A DNA stretch of 64,000 bases from Polyangia bacterium (GCA_030424595.1 JAUHWG010000024.1:1-64000), one strand, 5' to 3'; shown: positions 54,302-63,685, counted from the stretch's first letter. Numbers and translations are program-made. Notes: generated from the letters alone by a model not told the origin.

Positions 54302-55017
54302 ACCGGGATGATCGCGCCCGTCACCGACTTGTTCTCCGGCGAGGCCAGGTAGAGGAGCGTCGGGGCGATCCGCGACGGGGCCGTCCAGGCGCTGGTGTCC
54401 GCGTCGGGCATCGCCGCGCGGTTGGTCGGGGTGTCGATGATCGACGGCGCGACCGCGTTGACCCAGATCCCCTCGGAGCGGACCTCCGCGGCGAGCGACT
54501 CCGTGAGGGCCGACACCGCCGCCTTGCTCATCGAGTAGACGCTCATGCCGGCGCTCGGGTTGGTCACCGCCTGGGAGGTGACGTTGATCAGACGACCGCC
54601 GCGACCGCGGGTGCGCAGCCGGGCGAGCGCCTCGCGGCAGCAGAGGAAGGCCGTCACCGCGTTGAGCTCGAACTGTTGGTCTAGCCGGGCCCGGGTGGCG
54701 TCGGCGAAGGGCGTCCAGAGGAAGCCGCCGGCGACCTGGACCGAGGCCCAAAGCCCGGGCAACCCGCGGTAGTAGCCGGTCACCGCCGCCTCATCGCGGA
54801 GGTCGACCCCGAGCGTGTAGTCGACCCCGGCGATCCTCGCCTCGTCCGCGAGCGCCTCCTCGACGCAGGGCACGTGGACGTGGGCGCCAGCGTCGACGAA
54901 GGCGCCGACCACCGCCGGGCCGAGGCCGCCGGTCCCTCCGGTGACCACCACATGACGACCGGCGAGGTCCATCGTCTGGGTCTCGCTCCCTCCGCTCTTG
55001 CTCTCCTGCTCCTGCAT
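54298..55017 (-). CDS. Short-chain dehydrogenase/reductase (SDR)
   Basis: A 239-residue NAD(P)-dependent oxidoreductase with the classical SDR motifs: nucleotide binding TGGTGGLG, VNVTS-type catalytic Ser region (LINVTSQAV), active site YSMSK (Tyr-x3-Lys) and the SPENKSVTGAIIPV C terminus. Substrate unknown. AAGGAG lies 6 nt before ATG 55017. The C terminus ends normally for the family even though the stop codon is part of a tandem repeat array, so the repeat has probably invaded up to the gene end. Confidence 0.9.
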   Translation of the reverse strand: MQEQESKSGGSETQTMDLAGRHVVVTGGTGGLGPAVVGAFVDAGAHVHVPCVEEALADEARIAGVDYTLGVDLRDEAAVTGYYRGLPGLWASVQVAGGFLWTPFADATRARLDQQFELNAVTAFLCCREALARLRTRGRGGRLINVTSQAVTNPSAGMSVYSMSKAAVSALTESLAAEVRSEGIWVNAVAPSIIDTPTNRAAMPDADTSAWTAPSRIAPTLLYLASPENKSVTGAIIPV

Positions 55018-55048
55018 CCTCGGCTCCTTGTCGGGCTCGCGAACACCG

Positions 55049-56119
55049 TCAGGCCGACGGGCTCACGAAGCGCTCCTCCATATACCACTTGACCAGGCGC
55101 AGCTCCTCCTCGGTCGCCTCCATCCCGTTCTCGTCGATCATCCGCTGGAAGAGCTGGTCGATCCCGTCGCTCGTGCTTGGCTGCTCCGCCTCGACGTCGC
55201 TCAGCTCATGGCACTGGGTGCAGAGGGTCTCGAAGGCCTCCTGAGCCCGCGCAGGATCGACCGCCTCGGCGCCCGCCGTCGCCCCCTCGGCGGCGACCAG
55301 CCCCCGCAGCGCGTCGCGGGTCTCCAGGTGCTCCGCCGCGGCCTGCTTGCGCACCTTGACGGAGCGCTGGATGTCACGGGTGATCGCGACGAGGTAGGCC
55401 GAGACGGTCCACAGCTCGCGCTCCGTCATCGCCGCGCCGAAGGTCGGCTTGACGGCCATCCGCTCGACCGTCTTCCACCAGTCCGCGGGCGAGCGCGGGC
55501 GGATGAGGATCGTCTTGAGATCGTGACACTCGACGCACTTGCGGACGAGCACGTTGCGCCCCTCGCGGAGCGCGTCGAGGCTCGCCAGCTCGACCACCGG
55601 CGCCTCCTCTGGCAAGCCCGCCAGCGGCAGGAGACGGGCGACCCGCTCCCGGTTCTCGAGGGAGTAGACGCCGCCGCCGACCGCCGACGAGGCCAACGCG
55701 AACTCCCGCAGGGCGAAGGGGATCGAGAGGCCCGAGAGGAGCACGGTGCACAGGAGGAGGCCGACCCCGAGCGCCGGCATCCACTCTTCTAGGTGGCGAA
55801 AGAAGCGGATGATCGACAGCTTGATCAGGAGGATCACGCCGATCGTCATCCCGAGCATCAAGTGGACGACGGTCCGCGCCGGCAGCTCGACCTGGTAGAG
55901 CCACAGGCGCGGGACCATCTCGTACATCATGACGAGGTAGATGAGCACGTAGACCCAGCCGAGGATCCGGTGCAGGCGCATCAGCCCCGGCGGGGCCGCG
56001 CTCGTCCGCGTCGCCTTGTCGTAGGGATAGCCCCACAGGTGCATCATCAGGAAGAAGGCCGCGACCCCGCAGAGGAGGAAGAGGATCCCGAGGGTCACGC
56101 TGAGGGCGATGTCCATCAT
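55049..56119 (-). CDS. Membrane-bound di-haem c-type cytochrome
   Basis: A 356-residue protein with about four N-terminal membrane helices (residues 5-150; HLWGYPYDKATRTSAAPPG and RLHRILGWVYVLIYLVM loops with His residues that could ligate haem b) followed by a periplasmic part with two c-type haem sites, CVECH (about 213) and CTQCH (about 315). It resembles quinol-to-cytochrome electron carriers. ATG 56119 or 56116. It lies 31 bp upstream of the SDR gene and may be co-transcribed with it. Confidence 0.85.
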   Translation of the reverse strand: MMDIALSVTLGILFLLCGVAAFFLMMHLWGYPYDKATRTSAAPPGLMRLHRILGWVYVLIYLVMMYEMVPRLWLYQVELPARTVVHLMLGMTIGVILLIKLSIIRFFRHLEEWMPALGVGLLLCTVLLSGLSIPFALREFALASSAVGGGVYSLENRERVARLLPLAGLPEEAPVVELASLDALREGRNVLVRKCVECHDLKTILIRPRSPADWWKTVERMAVKPTFGAAMTERELWTVSAYLVAITRDIQRSVKVRKQAAAEHLETRDALRGLVAAEGATAGAEAVDPARAQEAFETLCTQCHELSDVEAEQPSTSDGIDQLFQRMIDENGMEATEEELRLVKWYMEERFVSPSA

Positions 56120-56266
56120 CGTCGGTCGATGATAGGGCGATTTCGACCCTCACAAGGAAGCACTTCGAGTGCGCGCACTTACCTTGCGAGCAACTCCTCG
56201 GACCCCCCGAGTCAACCTGTCTATATGGACAGGATGAAACCGGGCAGACCTGGCGGAGCCCTCCCC

Positions 56267-57100
56267 CTATTCGGAGAGGGCGAGGCCGCCGGCGGCGTAG
56301 AGGAGCACCGCAGTCGCGGCGCCGACGTTGAGCGAGTCGACCTCCGCGGCCATCGGGATCGTCAGCTCGAGATCGGCGAGCCTCTGCAACCCATCGCTGA
56401 TCCCGGCGCCCTCATTGCCGACGATGAGGGCCAGCTTGCGCGGCCGCCTCCAGCGATCCAGGGGCTCCGCCGCGGGTCCGACCGTCGCCGCGGCGATCTG
56501 AAGCTCTGGGAGCCAGCCGCGAAGGGCGGCGATCGTCGCCGGCAGGTCGTCGACGCAGGCGATCGTCTCGGCCATCGCCATGTTGTTGCCCATCGCCGCT
56601 CGGCTCGCCCGCCGGCTCCAGGGATCACCGCAGCGGGGGTCCAAGAGAACGAGGTCGACGGCGAAGGCCCGGGCCGCCCGGAGGATCGTGCCGATGTTCT
56701 GCGGATCGGCGATCCCCTCGGCGATGAGCACGGTCAGGGCGTCCAGGCCCGCGACGGCGGCCTCGAGATCCAGCGCAGGCGGTCGCCTGGCGAGGGCCGC
56801 GACCCCGCGGTGACGCTCAAAGCCGACGATCTCGGTGAGGAGCCTGCGCGGGGCGACGAGCACCTCCACGCCCGTGAGGCGTTCTCTTCCGGCGTCGCTC
56901 AGGGACGCAAGAAGCTGGTCGTGCCGACCCGGGGTGAGGAGGACGGACTCGACCTCGAGCGGGCTCTCGAGGAGGCGCCGGACCACGATCTCGGTCTCAG
57001 CGACGAAGCTGCCGGGCGCGACCTGAGAGCGGACGTCCGAGCCGCGGTAGGAGGTGACCGCCGGATCCTCGGGGTCCGTGATGAGGCGAGGGCTGCCCAC
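56267..57100 (-). CDS. SpoU/TrmH-family RNA 2'-O-methyltransferase
   Basis: A 277-residue SPOUT-fold enzyme with the three family motifs: DPQNIGTILRAA, LALIVGNEGAGIS and IPMAAEVDSLNVGAATAVLLY. The first ~105 residues form the N-terminal substrate-binding domain common in TrmH/RlmB-type proteins. It should methylate a ribose 2'-OH of tRNA or rRNA; the target base cannot be set from sequence. GTG start at 57100. Confidence 0.93.
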   Translation of the reverse strand: MGSPRLITDPEDPAVTSYRGSDVRSQVAPGSFVAETEIVVRRLLESPLEVESVLLTPGRHDQLLASLSDAGRERLTGVEVLVAPRRLLTEIVGFERHRGVAALARRPPALDLEAAVAGLDALTVLIAEGIADPQNIGTILRAARAFAVDLVLLDPRCGDPWSRRASRAAMGNNMAMAETIACVDDLPATIAALRGWLPELQIAAATVGPAAEPLDRWRRPRKLALIVGNEGAGISDGLQRLADLELTIPMAAEVDSLNVGAATAVLLYAAGGLALSE

Positions 57101-57177
57101 GGCGCGCAGCTTGGCCGCCGTGACCCGCCGCGGTCAAGCTGGGCTCCGCTCCCCTTCAGCCCTTCAGCCCCTCAGCC

Positions 57178-57654
57178 CTAGTTCTTGAACGAGGCGTTGA
57201 AGTTGACGACGCTCGTGCAGGGAAAGTCGAGGCCGAGGCCCGCCGCGATGACGCCACACCCATCGCCGGTGCACGAGAGGGTCGCCTCCTGGCGCCCGCT
57301 GGCGAACACGTCGGAGTCGAAGAAGCCGCTCGCCTCGACCCGCAGATCGACGGTCGTGCCGAAGTTCGTCGTGCTCTCCTGGAGGCGCTCGGGGCAGATG
57401 AAGTCGGCGCCGTCGAGGGTGCAGAGGAAGGGGTCCGTCCCGTCCTCTGGATCGATCGTGAAGGAGCCGTTCTCATTGTTCAGGAGGGTAAAATTCCCCT
57501 CGGCGATGTCCGCCTCGTCGACGTTGCAGGTGTTGGTGATGACCTCACCGTTGGTGAAGATCCAGGTCCCCGACTCGGGGTTCGGCCCGCATGCGCCGAG
57601 CGCGAGCGCGAGGGTGACAAGGGCGGCGGAGGGGACAAGACGGTGGCGTGACAT
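57178..57654 (-). CDS. Small lipoprotein of unknown function
   Basis: 158 residues: signal peptide, lipobox ALGAC (about residue 22), then a beta-rich domain with cysteines spaced like disulfide pairs (NTCNVDE, FLCTLDGADFICPE, SCTGDGC). It has the length and pattern of the small lipoproteins common in this group. No family recognised. Confidence 0.75.
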   Translation of the reverse strand: MSRHRLVPSAALVTLALALGACGPNPESGTWIFTNGEVITNTCNVDEADIAEGNFTLLNNENGSFTIDPEDGTDPFLCTLDGADFICPERLQESTTNFGTTVDLRVEASGFFDSDVFASGRQEATLSCTGDGCGVIAAGLGLDFPCTSVVNFNASFKN

Positions 57655-57721
57655 GGGTACCTGCGGCGAATCCTACCACCGCGCCCCTAGGTCACCGCAG
57701 CTCGCTGCGACGCCGATCACC

Positions 57722-59356
57722 TCAGCGACCCCAACCTCGCTGCCAGGTCGAGCGAGCGCCGACCGAGGGGAGTCCCCGACCGCCGAGGAGGACCACGCTC
57801 GCCGGGTAGACCCACGCCTCGTCCTCGGCGACCGCCGCTACGCAGGCGCGCACGTCCGGGTTGTCGCGAGGCAGCAGGAGCCGCCGCCGCGCGCCCCGGG
57901 TCTGGCGAATCCGACCCCTCCCCACACACAGGAGCACCTCCTGCGGCGCCTCCACGCCTCCGCTCGGGACCACCGCCCGGAGGTGCTCGATGAGCCGCAG
58001 CTCGGCCTTGGACAGGGCGCTATCGTCAACTGGAGGGCCGATCCCGAGGTGGAGCGCCGCGGCTATGCTGCCGCTGAGATCGCCGAGTCGATCGAGGAGG
58101 TCCCCAAACCAGCGGCCGCGACCGCTCTGCCCTAGCTGTCGCGGGGCCGGCCCAAAGCGGAGCCCGAAGAGCTCGGTGATCGCCGAGCGGGCGCTCGATC
58201 CGAGCACTGCGATCGGCGCACCGCCGAGGATCACCTCGTCCGTCGACTGACCGGGATAGACCGCAGGGATCGCCGCGCGCCTCCCCTGCCCTGCCCCGGC
58301 CGCGAGGCCGCGAAGCTCGACGATCGACCGCCAGACCGGCGCCTCGTCATGACCGACGAGGCAGGGGACGAGCGGCGCCGCCTCGATCTCGCCGCGCTTG
58401 CGGCCGAGCCGCGCCGCCTGGAGGAGCAGACGGATCAGTCGGTTTTGCCCCTCGCCTCCCATCTCCGGCAGGCGCCTCGCCGCCCGCAGCATCAGCGTCA
58501 CCGCCTCCTCGGAGAGCGGCAGCAGGGTCGGCCCCACCAGCTCGCGGAGATCCGCCGCCGTCGCCCGCGGGGCCACCTCGGCGCCGAGCTCGAGGAGCGC
58601 CTCAAAGGTCGGCGCCTTGCTCAGGCCCTGGTGGGTGACGACGATCCCGTGCTGGAGGATCCACAGCCGCGGGGTGTCGCCGCTGTGGGGGATCCCGATC
58701 GTCCCCTTGATCGAGCGCTCGCCGAAGGGCAGCTCGACCGGCGCGCTGACGAGGTAGTCGCGGAGCCCGTCAGGCCCGGCCGCGCCGTCGATGCGCAGGG
58801 CGCCCCCCGCGAAGCGACCGACCTCGTCGAGCCACTCCCGCGCCCGCTTGACCTCGAGCTCGTCGGCGACGAGCTCGATCCGCGTCTGTCGTCCCGCCCT
58901 CCCGGACGCCGCGGGCCCGGCCGCGAGGGTCGGCGCGCGACCCCGGCGGAGCTCGAGGCGCAGCGTACGGCCGTCGCCGCCGCTGCTCTCGAGGGTCAGG
59001 GAGGTGAGCGCCAGGCCGGCGAGGGCGAGGAGAGGGACCGCGCCGACGGTCTCGAGGCGGAGGAGCGCGGCGTGGCGGGTCTCCCCAGGCGCGCTCGGAT
59101 CGAGGAGATCGGCGAGGGCCTGGACCTGCGGGGCGTCGATCGCCGCGCCGTCGTCATCGACCCGCACCCGCCGGCGGCTGAAGGACACGTCGACCTTCGA
59201 CGCCCCGGCGGCCATGCTCCTCCGCACGAGCTCCGCCGGGATCTGCCAGGGGCCCTGGAGCTGCGCGGTGGCGAGCTTGCGCAGCTCCGCGTCGACGTCG
59301 ATCGTGAGGAGCGCGCCGATGTCGACGACCTTGCCCCCTGAGCTCGTGACCGTCAC
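57722..59356 (-). CDS. Degenerate GHKL-like protein, partner of the GHKL-transglutaminase
   Basis: A 544-residue soluble protein whose GTG start overlaps the upstream stop (GTGA). The first 80 residues recall a GHKL ATPase: PAELVRRSMAAGASKVDVSF matches the N-box in shape but lacks the Mg-binding Asn, and VDDDGAAI stands where G1 should be. No glycine-rich lid is seen. The rest is helical and uncharacterised. A nucleotide-binding-dead partner or adaptor for the upstream protein is the simplest reading. Translational overlap implies a stoichiometric complex. Confidence 0.7.
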   Translation of the reverse strand: MTVTSSGGKVVDIGALLTIDVDAELRKLATAQLQGPWQIPAELVRRSMAAGASKVDVSFSRRRVRVDDDGAAIDAPQVQALADLLDPSAPGETRHAALLRLETVGAVPLLALAGLALTSLTLESSGGDGRTLRLELRRGRAPTLAAGPAASGRAGRQTRIELVADELEVKRAREWLDEVGRFAGGALRIDGAAGPDGLRDYLVSAPVELPFGERSIKGTIGIPHSGDTPRLWILQHGIVVTHQGLSKAPTFEALLELGAEVAPRATAADLRELVGPTLLPLSEEAVTLMLRAARRLPEMGGEGQNRLIRLLLQAARLGRKRGEIEAAPLVPCLVGHDEAPVWRSIVELRGLAAGAGQGRRAAIPAVYPGQSTDEVILGGAPIAVLGSSARSAITELFGLRFGPAPRQLGQSGRGRWFGDLLDRLGDLSGSIAAALHLGIGPPVDDSALSKAELRLIEHLRAVVPSGGVEAPQEVLLCVGRGRIRQTRGARRRLLLPRDNPDVRACVAAVAEDEAWVYPASVVLLGGRGLPSVGARSTWQRGWGR

Positions 59357-62300
59357 CGCCTGCCCTCCCGGCCCGGCGCGGGGACGACCTCGGCGATCAG
59401 CTCGCGCGCGCCGACCAGGAGGAGCCTCGCCCGACGCGCGTCCGGGAGATCGATCGTCTCCGCGATCCGATCGAGCGCGGCGAAGAGCGCGGCCTTGGGC
59501 CGCTCGGCGTAGGCGACGATCGCCTCGGCGAGCCACGGGTCGTCGCTGTCGATGACGATCACCCGCCGACCCCGAAGGGGATGACGACGGAGCCCCAGGC
59601 GCCCGAGATCCAGGGTCCGAGCGCCGCCTCGCGGCGCGTCGGCGACGACGACCCACCATGGCTCGCCGATCCGCTCGAGGTGACGGTTGACGGCGCTCAG
59701 GAGCGGCGAGCTCTCGCCGCTCCCCAAGAGGCGCTCCCAGACGTCGAGGTCGATCGCGCCGAGGGCGTCGGCGACGGTCCTGGCCTCTGGGACATTCTCA
59801 TCCAGGACCCGGGTGCGCGAGCGGATCGCCTCCTCGGCGAGCTTGGAGCGGATCCGGGTGCGGAAGAGCCGACCCTCGCTGGCCATCTCCCGGGCCTCGT
59901 CGATCGAGAGCGCCGGGCCGCCGGCGACCGGGATCAGAGGACGCTGAAACACCGCCGGCAGCGCGCGGAAGGACTCCGGGTGCTGGAGAACCCCCTGGAG
60001 CAGCTCCGACAGGTCGGTCGACGACTCGAGCGCGACCGTCCGCCGGGTCCTGCGGAGGAGGAGCAGCAAGAGCAGCAGCAACGACCCGAGCGCGCCGATC
60101 GTGAAGACCGTCGGCAGGCGAGCGGCGAACCATCCCCGCGATCCCGTCGACGGTCGACCCGCGGGCGCGGCCACGGCGGGCGCAGCCTCGGCGGGGTCGC
60201 CCAGGGTCGACGCCCCCGCCGACGCCCCCGCCGACGCCCCCGCCGACGCTGCTGGCGAGGACGGACCCGAGCCCCCCGGGACAGGCTCCCCCTCGACCTC
60301 TCCAGGCTCGCCGGACCCCTCCTGAGGAGAACCATCGCCGACCTCGCCCGCGCCCCCGGACTCGCCCGCCGCGGTGACGCCGATCGACGCGCCGTCCGAC
60401 CCTCCGACAGAACCAACCGCATCGGCCATCGACACCTGGAGCGCAGGGGGAGCCGAGTTCGCGCTGGCGTCAGCGCTCTCCCAGGGCCCAGAGCCGAGGC
60501 GAAACTCGGCCCACGCGTGGTGCCAGGGGGTGCTCTTGCCCCCTCGGCCGACATAGCCGATCGCCAAGCGAGCGGGGACTCCGGCCTCCTGGAGGAGCGC
60601 CACCAGGAGCGCGTTTTGGACGTCACAGTCGCCGCGCCCGACCGCGAGGGTCCGGGCGAAGAGCGGTTCACCGGCGAGCCGTCGCGCCTCCAGGCGCGCC
60701 GCGACCTCCGGGTCGGTAGTGTAGCGGACGCGCTCGCTGACGAGCTCCGTGAGCCGCTCGATCCGCTCCCGCGCCGGTCGCTGGCGCAGGGCCCGGGCCT
60801 CCTCCGCGATCGCGCTCGGCAGCGCGGGCGAGCGGTGGGGCCGAGCCGCCGCGGTCGCCGGGGCTGCGGGGGCGGTCGCGTAGGAGAGCACGCCGCGGAC
60901 CGCCGCGTCGATCACCACAAGCGGCTGATCATGATCCGAGGCGACGATCGCGACCGGAGCGTCGTCCAGGCGGACGGAGCTCGGGTCGAGCCGATGACCG
61001 GTCGGCACCGGCACCCGGCTGAGGCCCGGACCGAAGTGGACCCCAAGCTCGACCCGCACACAGCCCTCCCCTCCCGCACAGTCGACGCCAACATAGGAGG
61101 TCGGGTGCTCCGGGAGATCGGCGCTCGGCACCTCGTCGCTGTCGAAGCGGTCGATGATCAGGGCGGCGAAGCTCAGCTCGAGCTCCGCCGGCGAGTAGTG
61201 GAGGTCGACCGGCTCACCGCTCCCGCGGAGGTCGTCGATCTGCGGCCCGAGATAGTGCGCCGCGAGGTCGGAGTAGACGCCGCCGGTCGGCACGATCGCC
61301 CGCACCCGCGGCGTCTCTCCGGCGACCGCGGCCCGGAGATCGCTGTTGCCGAGGTGCGCCCCGAGCCTGTCGCCCCACAGCGCGACCGAGATCACGAGGG
61401 CCAAGAGAGCGCCGAGCATCGCCGCCAGCCCGGTCCGCATCGCCAGGGAATTGCGGAGGAGGAGGCGCAGGCTCTGCGGCCAACGGCGCCACCAGGGCAG
61501 CGGCCTGGCGGCGTCGAGCTGGCGGTTGATCAGCCGCTGAAGCTCGCGCTGGGCGAGCCGGACCAGCCGTCGAAGGCTCCGGTTCTCACGGGCGTCGGCC
61601 CGCGACAGGAGCACCTCCAGGCGTTCTCCCTCGAGGATCGCCTGCGGCGCGAGGCGAGCCGGGAGCTCGGCGAAGTGGACCCGCGAGCGCGAGGTGTGGC
61701 GGCCGCGACCGCTGAGGAAGTCGTCCAGCGTCGCCGCCGAGCGGACCCGCAAACCCCGCGAGAAGAGCTCGACCCGGGCCGCGTTGCCGAGGCCGACGAC
61801 CCCCCGCAGCCCGGCGCGGCGAAAGGCGGCCGAGGGCGCCGGGAGGGCGAAGGGAGCGTTGATCGGCTCGCCGTTGACGGTCACCGGCAGGGGCTCGGAG
61901 TGATCGTCTCGGCGGGTCAGGAAGCGGGCGTTTTGCCGGGCCGCGTCCCAGACCCGGCGGGCGATCGCCCCGTCGCCCGCGGCCCGCTCGAGCACCAGCT
62001 CGGTCCCCCGCTCCATCGTCGGCGTCCGCCGGATCGCGTTCTCCAGATCGCCGTCGAACTCGATCTCCCAGGCCTCGCCGACCTTGGGCCGCGAGCGGAT
62101 CACGATCCGCGTCGGCTCGTAGCGGAGGATCGACCAAAAGCCGACGCCAAAGCGGCCGACCTGATCGCGGCGGGACTCCTTGCTCGAGGCGTAGAGGGCG
62201 AAGAGGTAGGAGCGAGCGTGCTCAAAGCTCATCCCCTCGCCGTCGTCGCGGCAGCGGAGCACCGTCGAGTCGGCGTTGTCCTCGGCCTCGAAGGTCACCC

Positions 62301-62463
62301 GCGTCGCGCCGGCGTCGCGGGCGTTTTGCAGGAGCTCGCGGATGAAGATCCACGCGTCCGGGCCGTAGCGATCGGCCTCGACCTGGGCCCGCGCTCGAAA
62401 GCCCTCGCCGCGCGGGGCGGGGGATCCCGCCGCAGGGCGCTCGCTCTCGCCGGGTCGACGCAC
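59353..62463 (-). CDS. GHKL ATPase-transmembrane-transglutaminase fusion protein
   Basis: A 1036-residue membrane protein. Residues ~20-220 form a GHKL ATPase with N-box IFIRELLQNARDAG, G1 DDGEGM and lid GRFGVGF. A membrane helix lies at ~338-361. An extracytoplasmic part of ~420 residues contains a transglutaminase core with Cys in RGDCDVQNALL (~612), His in WHHAWAEF (~648) and Asp in ESADAS (~664). A Gly/Ser/Glu/Pro linker with ASAG repeats follows, then a second helix (~784-804) and a cytoplasmic C-terminal domain (~230 residues). The plan is of TgpA type with an added Hsp90-like ATPase. GTG start 62463. I know of no characterised protein with this architecture. Confidence 0.87.
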   Translation of the reverse strand: MRRPGESERPAAGSPAPRGEGFRARAQVEADRYGPDAWIFIRELLQNARDAGATRVTFEAEDNADSTVLRCRDDGEGMSFEHARSYLFALYASSKESRRDQVGRFGVGFWSILRYEPTRIVIRSRPKVGEAWEIEFDGDLENAIRRTPTMERGTELVLERAAGDGAIARRVWDAARQNARFLTRRDDHSEPLPVTVNGEPINAPFALPAPSAAFRRAGLRGVVGLGNAARVELFSRGLRVRSAATLDDFLSGRGRHTSRSRVHFAELPARLAPQAILEGERLEVLLSRADARENRSLRRLVRLAQRELQRLINRQLDAARPLPWWRRWPQSLRLLLRNSLAMRTGLAAMLGALLALVISVALWGDRLGAHLGNSDLRAAVAGETPRVRAIVPTGGVYSDLAAHYLGPQIDDLRGSGEPVDLHYSPAELELSFAALIIDRFDSDEVPSADLPEHPTSYVGVDCAGGEGCVRVELGVHFGPGLSRVPVPTGHRLDPSSVRLDDAPVAIVASDHDQPLVVIDAAVRGVLSYATAPAAPATAAARPHRSPALPSAIAEEARALRQRPARERIERLTELVSERVRYTTDPEVAARLEARRLAGEPLFARTLAVGRGDCDVQNALLVALLQEAGVPARLAIGYVGRGGKSTPWHHAWAEFRLGSGPWESADASANSAPPALQVSMADAVGSVGGSDGASIGVTAAGESGGAGEVGDGSPQEGSGEPGEVEGEPVPGGSGPSSPAASAGASAGASAGASTLGDPAEAAPAVAAPAGRPSTGSRGWFAARLPTVFTIGALGSLLLLLLLLLRRTRRTVALESSTDLSELLQGVLQHPESFRALPAVFQRPLIPVAGGPALSIDEAREMASEGRLFRTRIRSKLAEEAIRSRTRVLDENVPEARTVADALGAIDLDVWERLLGSGESSPLLSAVNRHLERIGEPWWVVVADAPRGGARTLDLGRLGLRRHPLRGRRVIVIDSDDPWLAEAIVAYAERPKAALFAALDRIAETIDLPDARRARLLLVGARELIAEVVPAPGREGRR
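60209..60250. repeat. 12-bp coding tandem repeat (ASAG) in GHKL-transglutaminase linker
   Basis: Three and a half units of GACGCCCCCGCC encode the Ala-Ser-Ala-Gly repeat of the linker before the second membrane helix. Slippage here would vary linker length in steps of four residues. Confidence 0.85.
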
Positions 62464-62539
62464 TGCGCAAGTGTAGCGGGGGCTGCCGACCTCGGCACCG
62501 AGAGATCGAAGCGCAGGGTGACCGAGGCCGCTCGGGAGA

Positions 62540-62563
62540 GGCCGCGCGGGAGAACGCGCGGCC
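62540..62563 (-). terminator. Hairpin downstream of TPR membrane protein gene
   Basis: GGCCGCGCG (62540-62548) and CGCGCGGCC (62555-62563) with a 6-nt loop, nested in GCCGCT/AGCGGC outer arms. It lies 29 nt past the stop at 62592 and ahead of the GHKL-transglutaminase start. No T-tract, so termination is likely rather than certain. Confidence 0.55.
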
Positions 62564-62591
62564 GCTCAGCGGCTCCTGGGAGGGGTTCCGC

Positions 62592-63455
62592 CTAGAAGCG
62601 ACCGCTCAGGACGAAGCCCGCGCCCCTGCCCGAAGCGTAGGGCGAGAAACGCGAGCGACGCGAAGCGACGTCGGCCTTCCGACCCTTCTTCTTGCCGGCC
62701 TTCACGGCGATCGCCGTGATCACGCCGATCGTCGCCGCGCCAGCGACGACAAAGCCGATATCCGCGATCAGGGCGGAGGTCTTGCGGGAGTCGAGCGCGT
62801 CCTGACTCGCGGCCGAGCAGAGAAACTCCGATCCCAGGTCGACACAGCCGTCGAGGGCGGTCTTTCGCTCGTTGTTGGCCTTCACGCCGAAGCCGACGCC
62901 GATCCCGAGGCCGAGGACAGCGACCCCGGTGAGGGCCATCGCCGCCGGTCCGTAGAGGCGATCAGGCTTGTCCGGCTCGGCCGGCGTCGGCTCGACCGGC
63001 GGCGGCGTATTCTCGGTGCCCGGATCCGGCGTGTCGCTGGGCTCGTCCGGGTTCGCGGCTTCCTCTTCGCGCTGCTTGCGGAGGCGCTCGTCGAGCGCTG
63101 AGATCCGCCGGGCGAGGATGTCCCGCTCCCCCTCGGGGGCGAAGGCCCGGTACTGATCGAGGTAGCGGCGAGCCTCGGAGAAGTTCCCGAGACGCTCGTA
63201 GCAGTTGCCGATGTTGTAGAGGAAGGCCGGCTCCTCGGTGAGATCGTAGCCCTCCTGGAACGCCAGGATCGCCGCCTCGTAGGAGCCCTCGTTGTAGAGG
63301 TTCGCGCCGTTCTCGAGGAGCTCCTTGGCCCGCTCGATCTTCGGATCTGCGGCCTCTGCGGCCTCTCCCTCGGCCGCGGGTGCGGCGTAGGCGGCTTGCG
63401 GACCCGCCACAAATCCAGCCGACAGAGCCACGACTAGAGTCACTCGACCGATCAT
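62592..63455 (-). CDS. TPR-containing envelope protein
   Basis: 287 residues: signal peptide (MIGRVTLVVALSAGFVAGPQAAYA), then TPR units (KELLENGANLYNEGSYEAAILAFQEGYDL, FLYNIGNCYERLGNFSEARRYLDQYRAF), a charged coiled coil, a Pro/Glu linker (TPDPGTENTPPPVEPTPAEP), and two hydrophobic segments (AAMALTGVAVLGLGIGVGFGV, ALIADIGFVVAGAATIGVIT) with two Cys between them. The basic tail ends in Phe. It belongs to a common myxobacterial class of TPR envelope proteins. ATG 63455 precedes a clear signal peptide. Confidence 0.85.
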   Translation of the reverse strand: MIGRVTLVVALSAGFVAGPQAAYAAPAAEGEAAEAADPKIERAKELLENGANLYNEGSYEAAILAFQEGYDLTEEPAFLYNIGNCYERLGNFSEARRYLDQYRAFAPEGERDILARRISALDERLRKQREEEAANPDEPSDTPDPGTENTPPPVEPTPAEPDKPDRLYGPAAMALTGVAVLGLGIGVGFGVKANNERKTALDGCVDLGSEFLCSAASQDALDSRKTSALIADIGFVVAGAATIGVITAIAVKAGKKKGRKADVASRRSRFSPYASGRGAGFVLSGRF

Positions 63456-63685
63456 GTGTTCCTCGCTCACGCCCGCACTCTCTGCCCCTCCTGGAATCTT
63501 TGAGGGGCCCGTGAGACTGCGAATTTCGACGTTGGCCGAGTATAGGGGGCGGCTGTGAGGCTTGGCAACCACAGGTGGAGGGTCAAAAGCGACCCGCCGA
63601 GGTCCTCACGACCGGCCGAGGCGAGCTCGGCCGAGGCGAGCTCGGCCCGGAGCCAAAGCCGCCCAGGACCTCGCGCGAGTCTCCT

